Source of the DNA: Daucus carota subsp. sativus
Lineage: Eukaryota > Streptophyta > Magnoliopsida > Apiales > Apiaceae
NCBI RefSeq assembly: GCF_001625215.2
Contig: NC_030381.2
Location: 46,064,689 to 46,128,688 of the forward strand
Reading direction: 5' to 3'
Length of the DNA: 64,000 bases
Shown: piece after piece, positions 21,421 to 34,275 of the stretch
Layout: every line of letters begins with the position of its first letter
Numbering within the stretch: the first letter of the stretch is position 1
Notes under the pieces: model-generated
What the model was told of the DNA's origin: nothing
What the model saw: the letters and a program-made list of their open reading frames with translations, nothing else
Databases searched by the model: none
Translations under genes and position numbers: made by a program

Positions 21421-24384
21421 ATGTCTTCAGGTTCTAGCTCGTCGGCTCCACCATCGAAAAAGGGCTCTTCATCATCATCGTCGCCTTCACCGCCAAAAGG
21501 AAGTAACAACAACGGGAATAAAAAGTCCCCATCAACACCTTCATCCTCCAACAGAAATTCATACAGTCCATCAGCTTCATCACGTTCAAATTCACCTTCA
21601 GGAAAATCCAATGCGAAAGCACTTGCACACAAGTCCAAATCATCTGGTGACAATGACACTGCAAAAAAAGCCATCATGGGAGGAGTTATTGGAGGAGCAG
21701 CATTGTTGCTCCTATTTACCATAGCATGCATTTGTTGTTGCTGTAGAAAGAAGAAGAAGAGAAAGGCTGATTACTACGGAGACAATTTCAATAGAAACCA
21801 AAGTAATACTTTAGGAAATTTGTTTTCGTGTGTGCCTGCTTTATTTCCATTCTTTTCATGCCATAGCAAAAAAAAGAAAACAGTCAAATAATTTATTTTG
21901 CTAATTACCAGAATAGTAAATTTAGAATTCCTAATCAAACCTGCTGCTCTTTCTAATCTTGTTCTTGAATCATATTGAAAATTGAATCATACGGGAAAGA
22001 GGAATCTATCTTCAGGCTTTCTTGGCCTTTTGTGATGTTTTTACAAATAGGATATAAAAGTTATGAGTTACTGTCTTCAGAAGGTTTAATACTTTAGATT
22101 GTCTGATCTACACTCTTATGTTTTTATCGTTGTTTGAAAATCCATGCAAGCTACAGCGTCAAAAAGTTTGAAGTTCTTAGCATAAGTTATCTTTGAAATG
22201 CAACTCAATTCTTGTTGTGTCAATGCTCTGCTCTATTCTGCTGCATAAAAATTGTTTTCTGGAGTGTTGCGTGTGTATTATGTTTGTTGTTTTTGCCATT
22301 CTATTAAACTTTTCACTCATACATGTGAAGGTAATGGCTACTACAACAGTGGTCCACCACCTGCAAACTGGACGAATCCTCAATCTTCTGAATATCATCT
22401 TAAAATGCCTCAGAGTGGTGCAGTTAGTTCTGAATATGGCTGGAGAGGTCCTCCTCCTCCACCACCTATGGGACACAGTAGTGATATGAGCTCAGCTGCT
22501 TACTCTGGTCCAATGCAGCCTCCCATGCGACCTCCCCACCCAGCAGTAGCCCTGGGATTCAACCAGAGCACATTTACATATGATGACCTAGCAGCTGCCA
22601 CTAATGGATTTTCCCAGTCTAATATGATTGGACAGGGTGGTTTTGGTTATGTTCACAAAGGAGTATTACCAAATGGCAAGGAAGTTGCTGTAAAAAGTCT
22701 CAAAGCTAATAGTGGCCAAGGGGAAAATGAATTTCAAGCTGAGGTAGAAATTATTAGCCGTGTTCATCACAGGCACCTTGTCTCTTTGGTTGGCTATTGT
22801 ATTGCAGGATCTCAGAGGATGTTGGTTTATGAATTTATTGCAAACAATACCCTTGAGCACCACCTTCATGGTACACTTTTTTTTGTGGAACTTAATTTGA
22901 AGTAGACACAAGTACTTAACTTTTTTGTAATTTGATTGTCTTTTTGATGGCTTATTCATAAGAATTCTGTCAAATATGCAGGGAAAGGCGTTCCGGTCAT
23001 GGATTGGGCTTCAAGAATCCGAGTCGCTCTTGGATCAGCCAAAGGGTTTGCATATCTTCACGAAGATTGTGAGTCATAATTGTTCCTCACACTCTCTGCA
23101 TATATCTTTTCCCATATATATGCTCTAAAATTATGATGCTGAACTGTTTGTTTTCAATGAATTATCTGCCTGCCATTTCCAGGTCATCCTCGCATTATCC
23201 ACAGGGACATCAAAACTGCAAATATCCTACTTGATGAACATTATGAAGCCAAGGTTTTTCACCAGATTTTTTTATTTATTTTTAATCTTTGATATGGAAA
23301 CCTGATTCGGTGTTCATATGCTTCAATGAGTTCTTAATGCGGAAAATGTGACTTTTGCAGGTAGCAGATTTTGGATTGGCCAAGCTTTCGAATGAAAACA
23401 ATACACATGTCTCCACGCGTATCATGGGAACATTTGGGTATATATGAGTACCATCATTAGCAGCTCTTACATAAACTAAAAGTGCAAACTAACATTTATG
23501 AGTTTAAAGTGTTAACAGTAAGTATATGTGAATGGTGCAGATACTTGGCACCTGAATATGCATCAAGTGGCAAGCTCACCGACAAATCTGATGTCTATTC
23601 TTATGGTGTTATGCTCCTTGAACTGATAAGTGGAAAGCGCCCTGTCTTAATGGATGATGACGAAAATGATACCTTGATTGACTGGGTAAGGATTAACCTA
23701 GCTAGTATATTGTTTTCGACAGAACAAGAATAAATCAATTGATATTGTTGCGGATGTGCAGGCTAGGCCTATTCTACTGCGTGCAGTAGAAGGCGGGGAT
23801 TATGAGGAGCTGGTGGATCCTCGCTTGGAGGACAACTACGACGCTGATGAGATGCTACGCATGGTGGCGTGTGCTGCTGCATGCATCAGGCATTCTGCTA
23901 GAAGACGTCCAAAAATGAGCCAGGTGAAGTTAATTGAAATCACGTTTTTTTATATGTTAGAATAGAATATGTATGATCCTGGTAAGCCCAACATCTTGAG
24001 GTTTTGGGAGGATCGGTCACTTAACATGGTATCAGAGTTTAGTCTCACAGGAGAATCAGGTTTGACAGTTGACACCCTTAACATTATACTCGGGTCTAAT
24101 TTCATACTAATATAAAAAACGAACAGATCGTTCGTGCACTGGAAGGCGATGTCTCGCTGGAGGATCTGCATGAAGGAGTGAAAACAGGGCATGGTCCCCT
24201 GACTGGTTATTCAAGCTCTGAGTACGACGGATACAGTGTTGATATGAAGAAATTCAAGAAGGCAGGAGGGTCGAGTCAGGAATACACTAGCAGCGAGATC
24301 GGTGACACTGGTGAGTATGGCCATTCAAGTGGCAACCCGTCGCAAGAAATGCGTCCAAACCGGAGCCAGATGAATACCCCTTGA
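21421..24384 (+). CDS. Proline-rich extensin-like receptor kinase (PERK family)
   Basis: Eight exons (21421-21802, 22331-22870, 22982-23068, 23183-23253, 23361-23437, 23541-23685, 23762-23923, 24127-24384) encode 573 residues. Residues 1-80 are Ser/Pro/Lys-rich with no obvious signal peptide. A membrane segment ([20 protein letters not shown], about 85-106) is followed by a basic KKKKRK stop-transfer. A Pro-rich linker (PPPPPPMG) leads to a Ser/Thr kinase domain from [13 protein letters not shown] (about 208). It has [11 protein letters not shown], the ATP-binding Lys in AVK (about 249), HRDIKTAN (Asp345), DFG (Asp363) and an [20 protein letters not shown] activation segment, so all catalytic residues are present. 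The Ser-rich tail ends SQMNTP. PERKs act at the plasma membrane and are thought to sense the cell wall. The Pro-rich ectodomain is short for the family. Intron 7 holds an LTR/PBS remnant. Confidence 0.92.
23985..24037 (+). mobile_element. LTR end plus tRNA primer-binding site remnant
   Basis: In PERK intron 7 the sequence ACATCTTGAGGTTTTGGGAG leads into TTAACA followed at once by TGGTATCAGAG (24027-24037), the classic plant initiator-tRNA-Met primer-binding site. The upstream part matches the minus-strand sequence just before the PBS-like site near 49067. This is a solo fragment of a small LTR or TRIM retroelement. Confidence 0.55.
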
Positions 24385-26568
24385 GCTTTTTGTTTGTCAT
24401 CAAATTCCAAATAGGCAACTTGTTGAACCACAAAAATTTGGTCTTTCTGAGGAGTATAGCACAGGAAATCCCGGATCAAAATATTAGCAAAGGCATTCTC
24501 TGTGCACTTTGGTATTTATGTGCTCAAGACACTTGAATATTGAAGGTGAAGGCATCTGATTGCCATGGCGAATCATTGTACACAAGTGGACTCGTAAATT
24601 TGTGGGGTTTCATGATAACCTATGCGAATTTGTATAATTCAGTACTAATATGAGATATTGTACACGTAGGTTTTGTGTTTTGGATCAATGTTTACTCTTA
24701 AGTTTTCTTATGACCGTAACCACAAAATTTAGGGTCGGGTTTTGTGTATTTAACGAATTAATTAATATATTAATTTTAAAAGATCACTATATACGTAGAT
24801 TGCATTATTGTTGAGTTAAAGTATTGTGGAGAGAATTTTAGAAACATAAATATACAATTAATTATAAAAAAAATTAAACAATTTTTGAAAATCATCAAAT
24901 TTTAGTGGATTATAAACACCCGATTAAATTTCACCATAATTTTAGATAACAAAAGTAAGGAGTGTACATGCGCTTGCCTACTTTTTGTTATATAACATAG
25001 TGTACAATTTATTCATTTTGTGTCCCTCATTTTTCTAAATCTTGAAATATTGTGGATTCCCGTCAATTTTGTCATCAATGATGTTAAATATGAGGATTTG
25101 TCAGTAAATTATAACTGATGGATAAAAAGCGTCATAAACTTCACTTCTTTCGTAGCAGCATCCGTCATTATATCACTTCATTTTATAAATTTCGGTCATT
25201 TGTCATCTCCATATAGCTCATATTTTCAAAAATTTATTACATCTCTTGAATCAAATGAGTTGGTTTTTGAGATATTTTGCTGATCCATCTCTTTCTCTCA
25301 CAAAGAATGTCTTAATTATCCTCATAAATTTCATTATTCAAAAGTCAAAACTCGAGCGATGGTATAAATATATACAATATCAATTCTGGATGATTCTCGT
25401 GAAGAAAAGATCTCATATATCACAATTTTCACAGTAATGTCCAAAATATCAAAGTTGGGAGAAATAACCCGAAATGTCACTTATTAATGCCGGATGATTC
25501 AACATTTTGATTTTTACAAGAAAACACTGCATTGTGTTGCGTTTAGATATGAAAATCCGTTTAAAACGTAACATAATCTGACCTTTTACTGTGGAAAGTT
25601 ATGTGAAATGACGTTCAGAGATTCAAAACGCTAAACGATCTGATGTTATAAATTGAAAGATGGATGAACGTCGCGCGATCTAAGATTTTGGATTATAAAG
25701 TAATATTCAAAATTATCTTCTCTAGCAGGGATATTCGTGGTCTTATCTTTGAAAAATGATAGTTTTTGATGTAATGATGTTATTTTCATGTAATAGTTTA
25801 TTATATACAGTTGGTTTATTTATTTTACATGTATAATTAGGTTTTACATGTATAATTAGGTGTATGTTTATCTTCTTGCTTTTTTTTTTTTGAAAATTCT
25901 AATCTATTTATAAGCAACATTTTGGTATAAATACTAAAAAGGATCTTCAGAATTAAGTTAATAATCGAGTAACATATGTCATTCTGGTGATGTTGAGAAG
26001 TTTAGTATTATGAAAATGTTTGAAAGTATCCCCAATGAAATTGATTATAATGATCAGCTAAATTGGTTGGTTATAATGATTTGCTAAACCGTACTTGCAA
26101 AAGTAATTCCAATCATGTAAAATCCTTGAAAAAATGAGTTAACATACCAAAAATAAAAATTATATCAAGTTGCATGAATGACTATATTTGTCGCGTGTTA
26201 CAATTTCATTTAACTCAAAAATTGTCAAAAAAATTTTAGTTATATATTTTTATCTTCTTCTTATAACCTCTAATATTATATTTTTTAAATTTATTTTGTA
26301 ATAATTTTAAAAAAATTATATTTAACTTAATTAATTTTTTTTGAAACCAACTTAATTAAATTTAAAATAAATTTTAATACGAGACGATAAAAACATGACT
26401 ACCGCGCGGTTGCGATAAGCTTGTTTTGTACAGTACGAAAACATATTGAAAAGTAATAAATCTCCGATTTGATGTTGCGAAAAACAAAACACAGAGTGGT
26501 AAAGAGAAGATAGAGCAAGCGAGAGATCGCGCAATCGGTTCGGGATTTTCCGATAAAAAGTCCTCCGA
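24385..26568. other. Spacer between PERK and coatomer gamma
   Basis: No gene is recognised in this AT-rich stretch. A short direct duplication TTTTACATGTATAATTAGG occurs near 25835. The last 200 bp, which include GC-richer sequence from about 26400, probably contain the coatomer gamma promoter and 5' UTR. Confidence 0.55.
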
Positions 26569-29500
26569 ATGGCTCAAATGGTGAAGAAAGACGACGATCG
26601 CGACGAGGAAGGTACGCTGGCATTTCATTCCGCGATTGCGAATCGCTTATGATCCAGATGTGCATTGTTATGATTTGTATTTCACACGGATTTATCATTA
26701 TTCACACTCAATTACGTGGATTTGTGTTTGTCTCGCAGCTGACTACTCGCCGTTCGTCGGAATTGAGAAGGGAGCAGTTCTTCAAGAAGCTAGAGTCTTT
26801 AATGACCCTCAGCTTGATCCAAGGAGATGTTCTCAAGTACTCACTCACTTCAACCAAATTTTGTAAGTATATATTTTTTTCTCAATTTATTAACGCTTTT
26901 TTTGTTATTTCAGGTTATTACGAAACTTCTCTATCTGCTCAATCAGGGGGAGTCATTCACAAAGGTTTGAATTCTTTCTTAATTTCCGGTTTTCGAGTTT
27001 TTAGAAAGGGAGGAAAGCTCCCAATTCTGGAGTGGAAGTATTTGTATTCATTTTTACTTGCTTTCGGTTTTATTAGAAACTCGGGAGCACAATGTAACTT
27101 AGGAGTAGGGTGTAAGATTGACATGACTAATGTTATGATTCAATTTACAGTTTGAAGCAACGGATGTTTTCTTTGCTGTCACTAAACTATTCCAATCGAA
27201 AGATATTGGATTACGGAGAATGGTGTATTTGATGATAAAGGAGCTCTCTCCCTGTGCAGACGAGGTTATCTATGCTTTTGCGTTTTTTGTTTCTTTGTGT
27301 AAAGGAATTAGTAATTTGGAAAGGTTGACATCTTACATTTCGTTGTGTGATGTAGGTTATTATAGTTACAAGCTGTCTGATGAAGGACATGAACAGCAAG
27401 AGTGATATGTATAGAGCAAATGCTATCCGTGTTCTCTGTCGGATCATAGATGGTACTCTTCTGACACAGATAGAGAGATACTTGAAACAAGCTATTGTGG
27501 ACAAAAATCCAGTAGTTGCAAGTGCGGCCCTTGTTAGTGGAATTCATTTGCTGCAGGTTCTCTTAACTTTTTAATACTGTATGTTAAGTTCTTGCTTTTT
27601 TTTCCGCCTTGTGCTGATCAGTTTTTGTATTCTTGTTTTTTAGACGAACCCAGATATTGTGAAAAGGTGGAGTAATGAGGTACAGGAAGCTGTTCAATCA
27701 AGGGCTGCGCTTGTACAGTTTCATGCACTCGCTTTGCTCCACAAGGTACAGAAATATTGTGGCGCTATACCTCAGAAATTATGAGGGCATGCTAGTCTGA
27801 ATATTCACTTGTAAATCGAAATTAAGATTAGCCATAGAACCCAAACTGGGAGATTACGCGAGTCTATTGTAAATGGTCATAGTTCTTACTTCCTGGTATC
27901 TTCTGAAGAGACAACCACATTCTTTTAATCTGCAAAGTTTTATATTGCTTTTTATGATAAAGAAGCAGACATCTTTTCCTTTTTAAGCATGGATAATATG
28001 TTTTTTGATAATTTAAAGTGTCATAACTCGTAAGTGTATATGCATTGTTCACAAACTATGTAGAAGCTTTAACTTCTTATTTTTTAATTTTTATTTTTAC
28101 TTCTATGTAGATCAGGCAAAATGATCGATTGGCCGTTAGTAAGCTAGTTACAAGCCTGACAAGGGGAACTGTACGCTCACCTTTGGCCCAATGCCTACTG
28201 ATTCGCTATACTAGTCAGGTCTATATCTAGCATTTATGATCTGTTTCTATTGTTTTCTGATCTTTTTTCCAAGCAGTGAGGCAAAAATTTGTGTTTAGGT
28301 CATCAGAGAATCAAGTACTAGCAACCAAACTGGAGATCGACCATTTTATGATTATCTTGAAGGTTGTCTTCGTCACAAAGCAGAAATGGTTATTTTCGAA
28401 GCTGCTAGGGCTATAACAGAGTTGAATGGTGTGAGTAGTCGGGAATTGACTCCTGCAATTACTGTTCTACAACTCTTCCTAAGCTCTTCTAAGCCCGTAC
28501 TGCGATTTGCTGCTGTCCGTACTTTAAACAAGGTGATTCGTCACTTCACTTATTCATTGGTAAATAATATTTAGCCATGCCATATATAAATTATCATAAA
28601 TGCTTACTTTTAAATGTTTTATACAGGTGGCTATGACCCGTCCACTTGCTGTAACAAACTGTAATATAGATATGGAAAGCCTGATTGCTGACCAGAATAG
28701 AAGCATTGCTACACTTGCCATCACCACACTGCTAAAAACAGGCAATGAATCAAGTGTTGATCGTTTGATGAAACAAATAACCAACTTCATGTCTGATATT
28801 GCTGACGAGTTCAAGATAGTTGTGGTGGAAGCTATTAGATCTCTTTGCTTAAAGTTCCCTCTTAAATACAGATCTTTGTAAGCCTGCTTTCTTCTTTTTC
28901 TTTATCCTTTTCTCCTAAATGTGTAAGCATGCTTATATTCTTAATCAATTGGTGATAAAATGAGTAACTGTAATATTTTTTTTTCAAATGTAAGGATGAA
29001 TTTCTTAAGCAATATACTGAGAGAAGAAGGTGGATTTGAATACAAAAAAGCAATTGTCGACTCTATTGTGATCCTCATAAGAGACATTCCTGATGCTAAA
29101 GAAAGTGGGTTGCTTCACCTGTGTGAATTTATTGAGGATTGTGAATTTACATATTTATCTACTCAGGTTCCAAGTTTCTCCTACATTGTTGTAATTTGTT
29201 CTTTTATTATTGCAAGAAATTAACATTAAATCTGCATGCTTACGAAAATATCATTATGTGCATCTACTGATAGATTCTACACTTCCTTGGAAATGAGGGC
29301 CCAAAAACCTCTGACCCTAGCAAATACATAAGGTATATCTACAACCGAGTCATTCTTGAAAATGCAACTGTTCGGGCCAGTGCTGTTTGCACATTGGCTA
29401 AATTTGGTGCTATGGTTGACTCTTTGAAGGTATAGTGGCTTCAAATTTTTATTAGCAGCACATCTCTAACATTACACTACAAACTTAAAAGAATAATTTT

Positions 29501-32500
29501 GTACCATGTTGCAGCCACGCATCTTTGTTTTGTTGAGACGCTGTCTCTATGACAGCGATGATGAGGTTAGTCTCTGTACTTTCATATTCACAGTTTTGGC
29601 TTGTGATCTTGATGTTTTTAGAAATTTTGACTCTTTTCTTCTTATCAATAGTTTGAAATGGAAAGTGTGCATTAGCTTGGCACAGGGAGTGCTAGTGTCT
29701 ACTGAAATAAGTTTTGAGAAGTTCACTAACAATTTATTTATGTCGTTCATAGCTGCATTGTAACAATATTATTTACAATGCCCCGAGTCCTTATTTCTTG
29801 AGAAATAAGAGAAAAAAAAAAAAGAAGCTCTTATATAAGCATTCTCTAGGCATGTTCTAGGTTTTAGTGAGAGAACTGTAAAATATGGAAAAACGGTGAG
29901 AAAGGAAACTGATTAATTTTATCCAAAAGGAAATGAATTACAACTTTATAAGCTGTTTGAGTGGCCTAGTCACTCTCACTACCTATGAAAGGCATCTCAA
30001 TTTCTGACCTTACTGCTTATTCTATGTAGCGTCTTTCCTATATTCTTCTTTCAACTTCTTTCTTTTCTTTTCTCCTTAAAACTCGGAAGATGCTGTTAAA
30101 ATTGTTGCTACTGGGTCAGGCTGCATAAGTTCATCACATTGGTTATAATTTATATGTGAAGTGAGATGATACAATGATGCAATTGTTATTCTTATTATAG
30201 AAATTGCTATTGTAATTTGGAACTTTGAAGTAAAATAAAAATTGTTCATGTACAATGTACTTTTCATTGTACTTGGCCAGTAAGTAATAATTTTTTTTGT
30301 CAAACTGCCAAATGCTAATTAGATAAATTTCATGTTAGTATTGTTTTTGCTTCATCTAAAATGTGGTCCAAAAATGAGGATATTATATAATTGTTAGCAT
30401 CTGTGCTACTTGTCATAGTGTAAATGATCTTTTTTTCATGTCATTTTTACATCTGGTTCACTTGTTATCAGGTTCGTGATAGAGCCACACTATATCTTAA
30501 CACACTTGGAGGTGATGGTGCGGTTGTTGAAACTGATAAAGATGTGAAGGAATTTCTCTTTGGGTCACTTGATATCCCGCTGGTTAACTTGGAAACAAGT
30601 TTGAAGAACTATGTGCGTGTTCTTAATGCACTCTCACTTAAATTGTTTTTTTTATTTTTTTATTTTTATAAATAGCACAATTGTTTTGTGTTTACAGGAA
30701 CCTTCTGAAGAACCTTTTGATGTCAAATCTGTACCCAAGGAGGTTAAATCTAAGCCAATTGCGGAGCCCACTGGTCTGCGTGCTCCTCCTGCTGCTGCTC
30801 CTGCACCCACAGTTGACACTTATGAAAGGCTGTTATCCTCTATCCCAGAATTCTCTAGCTTCGGAAAGCCTTTTAAGGTCATTTTACAACATATAATATA
30901 CATTAACTTTCCATGTTAATTTTTAATTTGGTGATTCTTATTTACCTCTCATTATAATCTGTAGTCCTCAGCACCAGTGGAGCTGACAGAAGCGGAAACG
31001 GAATATGCAGTTAATGTAGTAAAGCACATCTTTGATGGGCATGTTGTGTTCCAATACAATTGCACAAATACAATCCCTGAGCAATTGCTGGAAAATGTAA
31101 ATATCTGCCGTAATCATTTAGTCAAGTTGTGACCGATTTAACGATGCTAATGTGAAGGGGTGTGTTATCAGGTTTCAGTTATTGTGGATGCTTCAGAAGC
31201 GGAAGAATTTTCAGAAGTGGCAGTGACCCCTATAAAATCCCTTCCATATGGTTCACCAGGACAGACATTTGTGGCTTTTGAAAAACCCGGAGGTGTTACT
31301 GCTGTTGGGAAATTTTTAAATGTCTTGAGATTTATCGTGAAAGAGGTACCTAAAATTCTCATGTATTAATATATGTTTTTTTTATAATTGTGTTTTTGAG
31401 TATTTGAAGGCAGCTGTTTATAATTGGCAACAATTTTATAAATGCGTCTATTATGTTTTTCATCAAGTTAAACTTGTCTCATAAATGTCGAGATTCATTT
31501 TAAAATGACAGGATGCAACGAATATGTCTGGAATTTAATGGGAATGAATGTGGTATATATTGATATTGTAGCACTAATAGTTGTAATTGTATCCACATGT
31601 CTCTGGTCTTCGCAGTGTTCATTTTTTTTCTCTAGTAAAACTATAAATGGGGTTATTCCGGTTAATATACTTTTACTGGGTATGTTTAATAAGTATTTAT
31701 AGATAAGATCCTAATACAGTATAGTGTGTGTATATATTAATCATTTGGCATTATCAGGCTGATCCTTCTTCTGGTGAAGCCGTCTCTCCCTCTCTCCCTT
31801 GCCCCCCCCCCCCCCCCCCCCCTTACCTATTTCCATGTATCACATATTAATGTCTGGCATTACCAGGTTGACCCTTCTTCTGGTGAAGCCGAGGATGTTG
31901 GTGTAGAAGATGAGTACCAGTTGGAAGACCTTGAAGTTGTTGCAGCAGATTACATACTAAAAGTGGGAGTTTCAAATTTTAGAAATGCCTGGGAAAGCAT
32001 GGACCCAGATACCGAGCGAGTAGACGAATATGGTCTTGGTTCCAGAGAAAGCTTGGCAGAAGCTGTTGGTGTCGTAATTAACCTTCTTGGTCTACAGCCT
32101 TGTGAGGTATGTCAGTCTATTTAAAATGTTCATAGACATAGAATCGTTCATGGAATTGCTTCTGGGAAGCAGAACCTTATTTGTGCTGCGATATCCACTT
32201 CAATTATTTTGTTGTAATATCAATGAGCCAGCTCTAAGTTCTGTACTCACATCACCCTCAAATGCTTAGAAAAACATAGAAACTGATTTTTTCAAGAGCT
32301 GATCAAACCCCCCCCCCCCACCCCCCCCCCCCCCCCCCCCGCGACAAACCAATTATATGGTTATTATTGTATGCCTTGCTGCTTTTTTTTTAACCTTTTC
32401 TGGAAGATGACTTGTGCATAATATCTTCTCATCTTCTCTCCTTTGCAGGGTACTGAAGTTGTCCCAAACAATGCTAGATCACATACATGTTTGTTATCTG

Positions 32501-32643
32501 GAGTCTATATTGGCAACATGAAGGTACTAGTTAGGTTGTCATTTGGAATTGATAGCCGCAAAGAGGTGGCAATGAAGCTTGCTGTTAGATCTGATGATAT
32601 ATCTGTCAGTGATGCTATTCATGATATAGTAGCAAGCGGTTAG
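26569..32643 (+). CDS. Coatomer subunit gamma (COPI coat)
   Basis: Eighteen exons give 880 residues, close to the roughly 886 of plant gamma-COP: 26569-26611, 26739-26836, 26914-26964, 27151-27264, 27356-27556, 27644-27745, 28111-28218, 28299-28532, 28627-28877, 28995-29166, 29274-29429, 29515-29565, 30472-30612, 30698-30877, 30965-31096, 31172-31345, 31867-32106 and 32449-32643. The N-terminal two thirds are an adaptin-like helical solenoid ([56 protein letters not shown]). A Pro/Ala linker (APPAAAPAP) leads to the C-terminal gamma-COP appendage. The subunit sits in the cytosolic COPI coat that carries Golgi-to-ER cargo, where gamma-COP binds dilysine cargo tails and ARF-GAP. All junctions keep frame, so the copy looks functional. 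Intron 16 holds a decoy copy of the exon 17 start. Confidence 0.96.
31735..31892 (+). repeat. Duplicated exon 17 splice junction with C tract
   Basis: The sequence around the true acceptor (TGGCATTACCAG at 31855-31866, then GTTGACCCTTCTTCTGGTGA) is duplicated upstream at about 31746-31785 as TGGCATTATCAG followed by GCTGATCCTTCTTCTGGTGA. The two copies lie 109 bp apart and are separated by a 21-base C run (31802-31822). Use of the upstream acceptor would shift the reading frame, since 109 is not a multiple of 3. Confidence 0.75.
32308..32340 (+). repeat. Poly-C tract in coatomer gamma intron 17
   Basis: Twelve C, one A and twenty C in a row lie 108 bp before the exon 18 acceptor. With the 31802-31822 run this makes two long C tracts in neighbouring introns. 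Such runs are prone to length change and to assembly error. Confidence 0.85.
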
Positions 32644-33417
32644 CTGTTCAGTCCCATGAACTCTGTTCTATATTTTCTATTCCTAAAATGTGTTGGAAGG
32701 AACAGGCTGCATATGGATCCTTGAAATAAACCAGTCAGTTGGATTAAAAGATTTGCTTGCTAAGCTCATCTTTGCTATATGATATGTATCCTTTATGTGA
32801 AAGCCACTTGGGAGGGTACTGCTGCGAGTGCCCCGAGTATTTTAGCTAGTTTATGAATGGCATATTATCTGAACTGAGATTTTAATCTCCCAAGGACAGA
32901 TTTATATATCCTTTGAGCATAGAAAATATTGTGTTGTACAAGCTCGCTCCAGAGACTAAAAGTCTACTTATTCAGTTTAAAATGCTTAAAAATAATTTGT
33001 GTTTTGTATGTTTAGTGCACAAATGCCTACTGTTTCCTCTTTACTAAATCACCTTTTTTCACAAAATAAGTATTCGTAGATCTAACTTGTTTTGTTATGT
33101 TATAATCTGCCAACTTGCTACAAATATAAATTTAGCAAAAACAAAAGAGAAACTTGCTACAAATATAATATTTTGTATTATATTTAGTAGCCAAGAAGAA
33201 GACGGGAGACTTCGGAAAAAGAGTAACTTGTTATATTACAAATTTTAGGATTTTTTTAATTAACACTCTTTTCTCTCTCTCTATTTTCAGAATGGTTGTA
33301 GTGCTTTATCTCATGGTTTTTTTTTTGTGACAAAGTGCTTCATCTCATGTTTGAAATCAAGGCATGATCCTAAGAGGTAAAAAGTCATTTAGCAAGCAAG
33401 AGCCGAAAAGAAACGCT
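32644..33417. other. Shared 3' flank of coatomer gamma and mTERF genes
   Basis: The two genes converge on this 774-bp interval, which should hold both 3' UTRs. AATAAA-like signals are present, but no separate gene is seen. Confidence 0.55.
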
Positions 33418-34275
33418 TCATTTGTACTTCGCATAAAATCTATTATCACTCCATAACAACATTCGATTCAACTTAATCTTAACATTCCTGTCCTTCAAAT
33501 GAAAATGCCTTGGGGCTATTCTCCGACTCAAACTAAAACCAAAATACTGAGGAAAATCCTTCACTTCTTCAATACTCCTCTCCATCTCCCTCACCAAAAA
33601 CTCAAGCTTAGGCCTCAAATTATGCTCAATGCTGTAACCGAATATAGCCGGCAATCTAGCACACACTCTAGCCGATTCCTCGTACGAAAAGCCAACACTT
33701 TGCAAGAACATAACCTTCTCCTCAAGCTTCTCAACTCGAGTGTTCAACAGATGAGCATTCAATGTAGTTGGAAGATTCAGCTTCTCCAGGCCTAAACTTT
33801 TGAGATAGACAAGTGTTGGGACTAGACAGAACTCGACATTGGATTCAAGAAGACCAGGGCACCGGAGGACTAATGAACATGATTCTTCCAGGGATGCGCC
33901 TACGTCTGAGTATAGGAATTCAAACACGGGCTCAACCTGAGCAGGATCAAAGGTGGCGGAGAAAAGCATGGGACAGAGGAAAGCAAGTCTAGGGAAATCA
34001 GGCTCTGAGAAGCCCCTGGATTTGAGGAAATTTACGGTAGAGAGGAGATGGGCTATGGTTTCTGGAGATGGGTTTTTGTGGGGGGTGGTTTCCGGGTTGA
34101 TGATGCCGATGGTTTTCAGGTACCTGAGGTTTTGCATGTGAGATGTACGGAACTTGAGGTAGGTATGAGGGTTTTTGATGGAAGTGGATTGAGAGCCATG
34201 GTTTGGAGATGGTGAAAGTGAGCAAATTATTGAGATGTTATAAGAGTGAAGAAGCATTTTTCGCTTTAGTGGCAA
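33418..34275 (-). CDS. mTERF family protein, probably organellar
   Basis: A single exon encodes 285 residues. The N-terminus is basic and Ser-rich, as in a plastid or mitochondrial transit peptide. From about residue 80 there are repeats of the mTERF type: helix pairs with a Leu/Pro pattern, such as FPRLAFLCPMLFSATFDPAQ, EESCSLVLRCPGLLESNVE, ESARVCARLPAIFGYSIEHN and IEEVKDFPQYFGFSLSRRI. Plant mTERFs bind organellar nucleic acid and act in transcription termination, intron splicing or rRNA maturation. The specific role of this short, intronless member cannot be read from sequence. The start could also be the Met at position 7. It converges with coatomer gamma. Confidence 0.88.
   Translation of the reverse strand: MPLKRKMLLHSYNISIICSLSPSPNHGSQSTSIKNPHTYLKFRTSHMQNLRYLKTIGIINPETTPHKNPSPETIAHLLSTVNFLKSRGFSEPDFPRLAFLCPMLFSATFDPAQVEPVFEFLYSDVGASLEESCSLVLRCPGLLESNVEFCLVPTLVYLKSLGLEKLNLPTTLNAHLLNTRVEKLEEKVMFLQSVGFSYEESARVCARLPAIFGYSIEHNLRPKLEFLVREMERSIEEVKDFPQYFGFSLSRRIAPRHFHLKDRNVKIKLNRMLLWSDNRFYAKYK

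Noticed and set aside
21327..21731. Acidic 134-residue minus-strand frame
   Set aside because: It is the complement of the Ser/Pro/Lys-rich first exon of the PERK gene.
26649..27155. 168-residue plus-strand frame
   Set aside because: It runs through introns 1-3 of coatomer gamma in the wrong frame; the true exons read differently and match the family.
31774..32124. Alternative coatomer gamma start producing a Pro-rich N-terminus
   Set aside because: It begins in the duplicated junction and poly-C tract within intron 16, not at a promoter.
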